From contig MU867096.1 in the NCBI GenBank assembly GCA_033725935.1, positions 346,598 to 410,597 on the forward strand: a stretch of 64,000 bases of DNA, in the 5' to 3' direction. The DNA comes from Cladorrhinum sp. PSN259 (taxonomy: Eukaryota > Ascomycota > Sordariomycetes > Sordariales > Podosporaceae). The translations under genes and the position numbers were made by a program. The notes beneath the pieces were generated by a model. That model saw only the letters and a program-made list of their open reading frames with translations. It made no database searches and was not told the DNA's origin. Shown piece by piece: positions 32,212 through 40,215 of this stretch. Numbering within the stretch: the first letter of the stretch is position 1; every line of letters starts with the position of its first letter.

Positions 32212-32739
32212 CCTCCCTACGCTTGTTGCCCTGTTGAAGGTTGGTTGCGCAGCAAGTAAGGTCTAAGATCCACTCCCATCAATTGGTTGATGCAATCATC
32301 AGACCAATGTCACGATCCTCAGCTGGTTCAACCCTAACCCTTCTACGGACAGGTTGGTCTGTATAAATGCATCTTATCTCTGTTTGGGAGATATTCCAAT
32401 ACAGAAGAATGGCATTGAATATATAACTATACACAACATCCCTCACTCGGTCAACTATTGAGAAGGTCTGTCAGTTTCATACCTTGCAGTCCGGTGTCTT
32501 GCGTATTGCAGGTCAGGGCGCCAGGTCAGTGTTTCACATGGGCCAATCCTCCTCCGTTCTTGCCGTCAATTCACATAAATCCAAAGTCTGGCTGTGTCCC
32601 TCTCCGTTTTCGCGTGATCCGATCTTCAATTTTTAGGTACAGTGTCATTTCTATCAGAACCCAAAGATAACCAGGTGCTCTCTTACCTCACCAACCCTCA
32701 AATATTGTGTAACGTTAAGAGTTAAGAGACATTCACACA
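32212..32739. promoter_or_regulatory. Divergent region COQ6 / DUF7053 gene with telomere-like box
   Basis: 528 bp between starts. AACCCTAACCC at 32330-32340, about 120 bp upstream of COQ6, matches the telo-box (two tandem CCCTAA units). Function is not shown by sequence alone. Confidence 0.45.
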
Positions 32740-33359
32740 ATGTCCTGTAAGTCATTAAAACTCGCGACCTCATCTCATTATCCCAAACTGATAACCTGCC
32801 GTTAGTCCTCCAAGGCACCGCCAATCTTGTTCGGTCATCTGTTCTACCGCCTGGCGCTACGATCACGCTCGCCCACCGCATGCTCTCCGATCATGAATTC
32901 ATCATTCGTTGTGACCCAGTTCTTGACAAATACGAATCGCTTCCCCCAGTTTCACCACCAGACATCCCAGATGAGATGAAATCTCGGGTACGGATTGATA
33001 TCAACTCCTTGCCCGCCATTGCTTACAAGGTAACGGACATCGTGCACGCCATTCCCGCAGGGATCTGGGACACCAATGTCGTGAGCACTTTTGAGTTTAC
33101 AGATATTGATACGGGACTATTTGTGAGAGTCAGGAGTCCGATGGGGATTGTAATTGATACAATTTGGGAGGTCCGGAAGGTGGAAGAAGGTCAGGAGGAA
33201 CAGTTGGAACTCGTGGAAAACGTGACAGTGAGGTGCAGTCGGTTTTTAGTGGGGATGGTGAAGAATCAATGTGAGAGCGGATGGAAGCAGATGCACGGGA
33301 AGCTTATCGAACGGCTAAAGGGCGATGTAGAAAGCGACAAGGGTAGCGGGGTTGCATAG
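32740..33359 (+). CDS. DUF7053-type fungal protein
   Basis: Two exons: a 7-nt first exon (32740-32746, ATGTCCT) and 32806-33359, intron 59 nt (GTAAGT...GTTAG, branch CTGATAAC), giving 186 residues. The spliced start reads MSFLQGTANLVRSSVLPPGA followed by TITLAHRMLSDHEFIIRCDP, the layout of the DUF7053 family (short N-terminal strand, PPG, then a D-H/D-x-I-I-R-x-x-P turn). Downstream, VVSTFEFTDIDTGLFVRVRS and a C-terminal amphipathic helix resemble a START/SRPBCC-like lipid-cavity fold; that fold is an inference. Proteins of this family are fungal and have no established role. Without the small exon only an ATG at 32880 is available, which loses the conserved beginning. Confidence 0.8.
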
Positions 33360-34045
33360 TTGAGGTTCTACTTGGATGATAGTTTTCAACGAGCTTGCTC
33401 TTTCGACTGCCAAAATATATTAGATTCAAATAATGATGATCCGCACAAGTCAACTCCTGATGTTCCAAACTAAAAGACTGGACGATGTGGAACGGGAACG
33501 TGCTGCCAGAATAAACAGGGGTTCTGGAAACAGGAGCTCCAATTGGCCAGTCGCCAAGTAATAAGGCTAACGCGGTTTCAGCTTAGTGGCGCCCCGTTTC
33601 GTGGCACCCGAGTCTTGAGACGGTGTGGTACACCAGGTCAGAGCCGGGTTTCTCTTGAACGTTGATGAGTTATCATTTTTTGTTGTAAGAGAGAAAAAAA
33701 GGTGTTTATTTGTGTCTCAAGTTTGCGGTGACTTCAGGATTGTGAACGTTGCGTTTGTAAGTCCAGATCAACCAGCACCTGCAGACTGCGCCAAACCACG
33801 GGCACTACTGCAGCTCCCGACCCTCGCCCCTGGCCCTGAGCCCCGGCGGCAACCTACCCCTTCTCATCGTCCTTTCCTCTCAACAAACTTTCAGGTTGGT
33901 ATTGAATTTTATCATCAAAGAGGTCAGGTGGCCTGCCAGCCCGGGGCTGTAACTTCTTTATCATTCCTCGCTGCCTTCGCCGCCCAATCCCGAATTCTCT
34001 TCGTCCTCTGATTTTCCAGGCACAACCCGACAACACCTGATAAAG
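33360..34045. other. Intergenic, promoter and leader of kinase gene
   Basis: About 690 bp. The part before the kinase start (33780-34030) is C/T-rich, as expected for a fungal 5' leader. No gene. Confidence 0.45.
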
Positions 34046-36802
34046 ATGGCAAATCTGCAGGTCCGTAACACCATGGACCTGTCCACAAAAAAAAAAGCCT
34101 TTGAGGATGCAAAAAAAATGCAGGCCATTGTCGAGGAAGAATGCTCCAAGGCCGGCAAAGAAGCGCCCCCATACCTCCTCCAGGAGTTGATCGGAAAGGG
34201 AAGTTTTGGTCGCGTTTACAAGGCTACCGACAACAACACCAAGGCTTTGGTTGCAGTCAAGATCATCGACATCGAGGAGAGCGACACTTTGAACCCAAAG
34301 CTGGCCGACACCTACAGCGAGTTCATGAAGGAGATCAGTGCCCTGAAGTTGCTTAGTGACAGTGGCGCCAAAAATGTCAACCTGATCCTCGATGCACTCC
34401 CAGTCGGCCAGGCCATGTGGATGGTGACAGAGTACTGCGCCGGAGGGAGTGTGGCAACCTTGATGAAACCGACAGCACCAGGCGGGTTGCAGGAGAAGTG
34501 GATTATACCCATCCTGCGTGAGGTGGCAGAGGCTATCTACTGGGTTCACAAAGAAGGCATCATTCATCGAGACATCAAGTGCGCAAACGTCTTGGTTACA
34601 GAATCTGGAGCTGTGCAGCTGTGCGACTTTGGTGTCGCCGGTATCATCGAAACAAAGCTTGACAAGCGGTCGACATTTATTGGAACACCTCACTGGATGG
34701 CACCTGAACTGTTCGACCCTGTCCCTTCTTACAGCACACCTGTGGATATCTGGGCCCTGGGCTCCATGGTCTACGAGATTGCTTCCGGTCTTCCCCCAAA
34801 TGTCATGCAGGGTTTTAATATCCCCCAGCTTGGCAATTACATCAAGAACCACGCTCCGCGGTTGGAAGGAGATCAGTATTCGGACGAGATCAAAGACCTT
34901 GTGGCGTTTTGCTTGGTTGAAGACCCAGCGAAACGGCCAACCATTGAGCAGGTCCAACGCCATTCATACATATTTAACACTAGCACCGCATATCCCACTT
35001 CAGGACTCGCAAACCTGGTCAAGGCTTACAAGGTCTGGGAAGCACAAGGAGGCATTAGACGGTCCCTGTTTGCTCCTGTCGGTGCACAAGGCCCATCCGA
35101 CTATGCTTCCACAGCGCTCGCGAGTGATGAGTGGAACTTTAGCACCACGGTTGACTTTGACCAACAGATTAATAACACAGATGCCCAAGCTGTTTATGAT
35201 GTGTATGGCATGAACGTCGACTTCTCCTTCAATGATCAGACGGCCCTACCCCCAAAGCCTAAACCTCGACGGAGACCTCCACCCCAGCTTAATGCGGCAA
35301 AGGCACCGCTGGAGAAGCTTTTTGATCCCAACACCATCTCCAACTACGAGGAGAACTCTCGTGCCTACTACGGCAGGGCACCCCCTCCGCCGACTTCCAC
35401 CAAGTCGCCACCGACAGCGGCCAAGGATCTCCCCCTAAGAGACGACTCGCTTCACTCAACATTGCGAGAGTCACTCATCGATCTGGATGCATCTTTTAAC
35501 GGAGAGACTCTGTCACAGTTCGTGGACATGGAAACCATAAAGGCTGGCATGCGAGCTTCCAGCGAGTCTGAGTACGATGAGATCGATTACAACAAGCCGC
35601 CACTTAGTGACCCGGCAGACTTCAAGACGAACCGCCGCACACAGGACTGGAAATTCCCATCGATGGCTCCGCCAGCATCAGCGAATCCACAGATGTCACG
35701 GTTCCCCTTTCAGGGAGAACAACCTACCGCGGCCCCCCCAGTACCTCTAGCACCGATGTCATTGAACGTGTCACCTGAACGACCTCCCTTCCTGCATCAT
35801 CAAACTGACCCATTGGGTATACACTCAGAGCCGTTTGATGCGATGGCTCAACAGCAGATGCAAGACAATCGTGCGTCCACGGGTAGTCTTATCGATCTTG
35901 ACGCGAGCCTTGCTCGAGCTTCGGTCGGTAGTTTGATTGATCTTGATGCGGGCCTTGCTCGAGCTTCGGTCGGTAGTTTGATTGACCTTGATGCGGGCCT
36001 TGCTCGAGCTTCCGTAGGGAGTTTGATTGACCTTGATGCGAGTCTTGCCCGGGCTTCAACTGGAAGTCTCATCGACCTTGACGCAGGTCTTGCGCCAGGG
36101 TATTCGATGTCGGAGCTCACACGACCATCGACGGCGAATTCGGACGTGGTGTCCATTGCTGGATCCGATATTGATGGGGCTAATCCCTTTAACCTAGAGC
36201 GCCATGCATCCTTATACCAACCATTCCACTCTAACGGCCGGGAGCCGTCCATCTATGTGTCGGATGATAGCGATTTTGCCCGCCTGGCTAATGCTCCCGA
36301 GGCCGAGGAACAAATTGTCATCCCGGACTTTAGTGCGCCGAGTAGTCTCAACGGCGGTAGTCGATCAAACTCCCGGGCACATTCTCGCGCGCATTCCCGC
36401 ACGGACAGCTACGGTTATGACGAGGACAGCTATTCGGCAAATGAGTATGGCGAGCCGGAATATCTCAACATGGGCCAAGGCGGGAACAGTGGGCCAAGGC
36501 GGCGAGGACGGTCAAATTCCAATGCCAGCATGCATCATCAGTTTAGGATGCCGATCATGAATGGGAATGGCAACAGCAACGGGCATAGCCACAGCAATAC
36601 ACCGAGCCTGGCTGATATGCCACCAGTACCTGGCCCGCCATCAGCAAGGGTGATGCAGGGTATGGCCAGTCGCGAAGAGATACGGGATGATGTTATGCGC
36701 CTGCTCTCGAGCTTTGCGGATCACCTGAGCTTTGCTAATACGTATGTGTCGGCTTTGCCGGTAAGGATGGGGCGAAGACCGAGCGAGACGTATGCTGCTT
36801 GA
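34046..36802 (+). CDS. GCK/Ste20-like protein kinase (MST-1/Kic1-like)
   Basis: Single exon, 918 residues. The kinase domain spans about 46-315: glycine loop LIGKGSFGRVYKATD, lysine in VAVKIIDIEESD, catalytic HRDIKCANVL, CDFGVAG, activation segment GTPHWMAPELFD and PVDIWALGSMVYE. The HRDIKxxN and GTPHWMAPE forms are typical of Ste20/germinal-centre kinases. In fungi these act upstream of NDR kinases (Cbk1, Sid2) in septation and polarity, which is the likely role. The C-terminal 550 residues are disordered with a GHS/Asn-rich part, five 15-residue repeats (609-683), an extra SLIDLD at 476-481 and a conserved-looking helix at the end. I cannot tell which of the fungal GCK paralogues it is. Adenine runs in the first 30 codons stay in frame. 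Confidence 0.93.
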   Translation: MANLQVRNTMDLSTKKKAFEDAKKMQAIVEEECSKAGKEAPPYLLQELIGKGSFGRVYKATDNNTKALVAVKIIDIEESDTLNPKLADTYSEFMKEISALKLLSDSGAKNVNLILDALPVGQAMWMVTEYCAGGSVATLMKPTAPGGLQEKWIIPILREVAEAIYWVHKEGIIHRDIKCANVLVTESGAVQLCDFGVAGIIETKLDKRSTFIGTPHWMAPELFDPVPSYSTPVDIWALGSMVYEIASGLPPNVMQGFNIPQLGNYIKNHAPRLEGDQYSDEIKDLVAFCLVEDPAKRPTIEQVQRHSYIFNTSTAYPTSGLANLVKAYKVWEAQGGIRRSLFAPVGAQGPSDYASTALASDEWNFSTTVDFDQQINNTDAQAVYDVYGMNVDFSFNDQTALPPKPKPRRRPPPQLNAAKAPLEKLFDPNTISNYEENSRAYYGRAPPPPTSTKSPPTAAKDLPLRDDSLHSTLRESLIDLDASFNGETLSQFVDMETIKAGMRASSESEYDEIDYNKPPLSDPADFKTNRRTQDWKFPSMAPPASANPQMSRFPFQGEQPTAAPPVPLAPMSLNVSPERPPFLHHQTDPLGIHSEPFDAMAQQQMQDNRASTGSLIDLDASLARASVGSLIDLDAGLARASVGSLIDLDAGLARASVGSLIDLDASLARASTGSLIDLDAGLAPGYSMSELTRPSTANSDVVSIAGSDIDGANPFNLERHASLYQPFHSNGREPSIYVSDDSDFARLANAPEAEEQIVIPDFSAPSSLNGGSRSNSRAHSRAHSRTDSYGYDEDSYSANEYGEPEYLNMGQGGNSGPRRRGRSNSNASMHHQFRMPIMNGNGNSNGHSHSNTPSLADMPPVPGPPSARVMQGMASREEIRDDVMRLLSSFADHLSFANTYVSALPVRMGRRPSETYAA
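35870..36094 (+). repeat. Five 45-bp coding repeats in the kinase tail
   Basis: Residues 609-683 are five copies of RAS(V/T)GSLIDLDA(G/S)LA. Middle copies are nearly identical at DNA level while outer ones differ, pointing to recent expansion or gene conversion. Confidence 0.95.
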
Positions 36803-37288
36803 TGATGAGAGAAGCGGAAAGCGCTATTTTCTTTCTCTATTTCGACTCGGATCTTTAATATCGCAGGGAACTTAGCTGGTTTAGATTTGTATGGTTTTAT
36901 GTGGTGCATTATTTTACACGGAAGGGTGAAGGATGGTTGGCATTCATTTAAGCCAGTGAGAAGTTACACTGGCTGGGTATGCTCTCTGGTCGGGTAGTTT
37001 GGTTGCATTGCTCATGGAATGGTCATTACTTAGTATTATTGTAAAACTCATTATTCGCATAAAACTTTTCAGACTTTTGATCTTGAATTATTAAGTGTGT
37101 AGCTGAAGCAATGTTGGACAGGAGTTGGAGCCCAAAGCTCGATGTCCAAGTTTTTGGCGTTGATAAAAAGGATGAAAATTCTCGATGACTCAACTTTATT
37201 AACCTCGAGGCAACATCAAGTGAGACTTATATACACACTCACAACCCAACAAGAAAAAGGAAAAATAACACCAAACCCTAATCATCTT
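36803..37288. other. Intergenic, kinase 3' region and SUA5 promoter/leader
   Basis: About 490 bp, A/T-rich. The SUA5 frame is open from an upstream ATG at 37142, so the right part may be translated. AAACCCTAA occurs at about 37274. Confidence 0.4.
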
Positions 37289-38773
37289 ATGATATTCTCA
37301 CTCTCAAATAACATTCAAGTCGGCAAATTGGCGATCCGTTCACAACCACGAGTATTTCAATTAGCACGCCAAAGTATATCATTTGCAGCGCCCCTCCCAC
37401 AACAACATTTTTATCCCATCTCCACAGCCAGCACCAGCACCAGCCCAGTCCTCCTCCCACTCTTCAAGACCACCACATCAAGAACAGCAGCCAAAATGAA
37501 AACCCGAATTCTCAAAGTTCCTCTGCCCTCCTCGGAGAATGACAGTGAACTCGGTTTCTGGGCGCCCGGAAAACTAAACGCCCTCTCAACATGGACTCTC
37601 CCTCCCACGATCTCTGAGAGCTCTCCCCTTCAGATCGCAGCGCACGCCCTCCAAGCCTCTTCCACGCCGGTCGCCTTCCCCACGGAAACTGTCTACGGTC
37701 TAGGAGCGGATGCTACTCGCTCGTCAGCCGTGCGAGGAATTTACGCTGCGAAGGGCAGACCGTCCGATAATCCCCTGATCGTGCACGTCTCAGATTTGGA
37801 CATGTTGGCGAGGTTTTTGCCTCGTTCCGGTTTACCGGAGATATACGAGGAAGTTATCCGAAAATTCTGGCCCGGTCCCTTGACGATTCTGCTACCTGTT
37901 CCTGAGGCGGGTGGTGGTGGTGGTGTGCTTGCGCCCGAGGTGACTGCGGGCTTGTCGACATTTGGCGTGCGCATGCCTGCCAGCGCGCTGGCGAGGACTC
38001 TGATAAAACTTGTGGGACAGCCTCTTGCGGCGCCGTCGGCTAATGCGAGCACGAGGCCGTCACCGACCAAGGCAGTTCACGTGCTGGAAGACCTGGACGG
38101 GAGGATCGAGTTGATTCTTGATGGAGGGGACTGCCAAGTGGGTGTTGAGTCGACGGTGGTGGATGGACTGTGCTCACCTCCGGTTGTGCTCAGGCCAGGC
38201 GGTGTAGGCATTGAGGAGCTGAGACAATGTAAAGGGTGGGAAGGGGCTGTAAAGGGGTATAAGGATCACAGTGAAGTGGGTGGGAGGAGCGCTCCGAGGG
38301 CCCCCGGAATGAAATATAAGCATTACAGTCCTCGGGCGAGGGTTGTTTTGTTCGAGAAACAGCAGCAGCAAGCAGGGAACAGAGTGGAGGAAGGGGATGT
38401 GTTATTGGAAGGAGGGAAGGAAAAGACTGTGGCGTTTATCAGGACTGGCACGTGGAAGGTTGCTGGTGGCTTGAGGAGTTCAAAGTTTGAGGAGAAAAGG
38501 ATAAGTGAAGAAGGCGATCAAGATGAACAAGGCGGTTTCGTGATGAAGCAGGGATCGTTATTGGGGTTGGATGGGCAAGAGATTGCAAGGCTGTTGGATG
38601 TTGATCTTGGACATGATGTTAAAGGGGTTGCACGTGGGCTTTTTGCTGCGCTGAGAGAACTTGACAGGCAAGGGGCAGATGTGATATTTGTGGAAGGTGT
38701 AAGTGATGGAGATGATATTGCAGCCGCTGTTATGAACAGGCTGCGCAAGGCGGCTTCGGAAATTAGACAATAG
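37289..38773 (+). CDS. SUA5: Threonylcarbamoyl-AMP synthase Sua5
   Basis: Sua5 makes threonylcarbamoyl-AMP from threonine, bicarbonate and ATP for t6A at position 37 of ANN-decoding tRNAs. Single exon. The YrdC domain shows PVAFPTETVYGLGADATRSS, KGRPSDNPLIVHV, FWPGPLTILLPVP, FGVRMPAS and APSANASTRPSPTKA, then VGVESTVVDG; the linker APGMKYKHYSPRARVVLFE leads to the C-terminal Sua5 domain. Three in-frame ATGs are possible: 37142, 37289 and 37496. I chose 37289 because it begins a stretch without acidic residues, rich in Ser/Arg (a plausible mitochondrial presequence). The ATG at 37496 has a better context (CCAAAATG) and gives 425 residues, about the size of the yeast protein. Both products may be made. 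Confidence 0.92.
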   Translation: MIFSLSNNIQVGKLAIRSQPRVFQLARQSISFAAPLPQQHFYPISTASTSTSPVLLPLFKTTTSRTAAKMKTRILKVPLPSSENDSELGFWAPGKLNALSTWTLPPTISESSPLQIAAHALQASSTPVAFPTETVYGLGADATRSSAVRGIYAAKGRPSDNPLIVHVSDLDMLARFLPRSGLPEIYEEVIRKFWPGPLTILLPVPEAGGGGGVLAPEVTAGLSTFGVRMPASALARTLIKLVGQPLAAPSANASTRPSPTKAVHVLEDLDGRIELILDGGDCQVGVESTVVDGLCSPPVVLRPGGVGIEELRQCKGWEGAVKGYKDHSEVGGRSAPRAPGMKYKHYSPRARVVLFEKQQQQAGNRVEEGDVLLEGGKEKTVAFIRTGTWKVAGGLRSSKFEEKRISEEGDQDEQGGFVMKQGSLLGLDGQEIARLLDVDLGHDVKGVARGLFAALRELDRQGADVIFVEGVSDGDDIAAAVMNRLRKAASEIRQ

Positions 38774-39000
38774 ATATGCATGAACGGACAGATATACACA
38801 TAGGACGGGCGGATGGGAAAAAATAGACATTCTCCCAAGAGAAAGGATTTTCAAACAAATCACAATCGACTTTTTGCTAACCGCCAAAACTTGGCCTAGG
38901 CTTGCCTGGCCCCTTTTTCCTCTCAGAGAAACTCCAGTAACATTCAGTATCCTCGAAAATCTATTACGCGCGCAATAACTCCCATTACAACCGCTTCCCT

Positions 39001-39739
39001 TTACCGCATCCATTCCAAAATCTTGGCTTTGCCTATTTGCGCCAAGTTGTTGACGCCCTGCTCGGTGAATGGATCGATGCGACTGAGGCTAACATCCTGA
39101 GATGACGCCTTGCTGCACCTCTGAACAATGATTGAAGGGTCCGTCTCCAAAACAATGCCGGCGTCAACGATCTCGTCAATGGCCAGTGAGACCAAGTCGT
39201 AGTTCTCGATAATGGTGCGCTTGTCAACTGACTGTCTGAACAAGAGGTGCAAGCTGTCGCGCAGCGCCAGGAGGACATTGTAGAGGAGAATCTCGTTCTC
39301 GTCTTGGCTTCCGACCACATAGATTGCTACATCGGACTCCATTTTGTAGAGCACGATGTGGTTGTCGTAGAGGAGGATGTCGCCAGTTTGCTTGTTGGTC
39401 TTTTGAAGCAAGCCCTTCTCGAAGGCGAGCTGGGACTTTTGATCGGGATATGGGTTCGCGGAGCTCGGGGTTGTTGCTGATCACATTGTTAGCACATGGT
39501 CCTTCGAGATACCTACGGCGCTGGCATATTCATTGTCTTACCGGCTCCGGAAGCGGCTACATGTGGTGGGACATAGTATTTGGTGAAGATGCGACTGCCA
39601 TCCTCGCTTGAGATAACCACTGTGTTGGTAGCGCTGCTGTTAGCTGGGACTGGCCACCTAAACAATACAAAGGGGCGGAGGGGAGCTGTGGCTTCGTACG
39701 GATGGCGTTGACGCTGTACAAGCTCATACCGGGAGCCAT
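39001..39739 (-). CDS. RET3: Coatomer (COPI) zeta subunit
   Basis: Zeta-COP is the small adaptor-like subunit of the COPI coat for Golgi-to-ER vesicles. Three exons: 39739-39700, 39619-39542 and 39476-39001 (introns 80 and 65 nt), giving 197 residues. The spliced N-terminus reads MAPGMSLYSVNAILVISSED followed by GSRIFTKYYVPPH, the longin-fold start of the family. Exon 3 continues NPYPDQKSQLAFEKGLLQKT, ILLYDNHIVLYKMESDVAIY and NYDLVSLAIDEIVDAGIVLE with TDP. Size and motifs are complete. The third exon alone shows as an ORF, so the first two are easy to miss. It is divergent from MCM4. Confidence 0.94.
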
Positions 39740-40215
39740 GTTGAGCGGCTGATCTTTTGTAGGTATTCTAGTTTCCTTTCTCTCGAGATCGTCAGTTTAA
39801 TCAGGGGGTATCGTCTTTGTGGTTTGGTTGCTGAGTGCCATATGCTGGGGGTTAATTGGTAGGCGTGTTGCTGAGGAATTGTGGAGGCAGCTCCCCGTCG
39901 CTGATGTGGCTTGACCTTGACCGCCCCGCAATTTTGGGGGTACGTACCTCTTGACAGGGGGTTTAATGGATTTCGCGCCCAATACCCTGTTAACGCGTCG
40001 CTCCTACAGTGGTTTCTGGGTGGGCGCGATCTTTCGCGTCGTCCCCTTTTGTGCATCGACAATTTCAAACAAACCCCATCCTGCCCAAGTCCCGCTTTCC
40101 CTATCAGTCGCAAACCTCCCTCCCTCAGTCCACTCCCAATCCACCATTTTACGTCGCAAAAATACAGGCTGGAGCAAAGTAAACAAAACAGAGGACGGGA
40201 TTAAAAGACATCAAA
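39740..40215. promoter_or_regulatory. Divergent promoter RET3 / MCM4 with cell-cycle boxes
   Basis: 476 bp. One MluI cell-cycle box ACGCGT at 39993-39998 and two SCB/E2F-like TTTCGCG at 39971-39977 and 40032-40038 lie within about 70 bp, 180-245 bp before the MCM4 ATG. These are MBF/SBF targets for G1/S genes in yeasts. The match is seen; regulation is inferred. Confidence 0.6.

Noticed and set aside
33854..34963. 369-codon minus-strand frame
   Set aside because: Antisense of the kinase domain, which is clearly the real gene.
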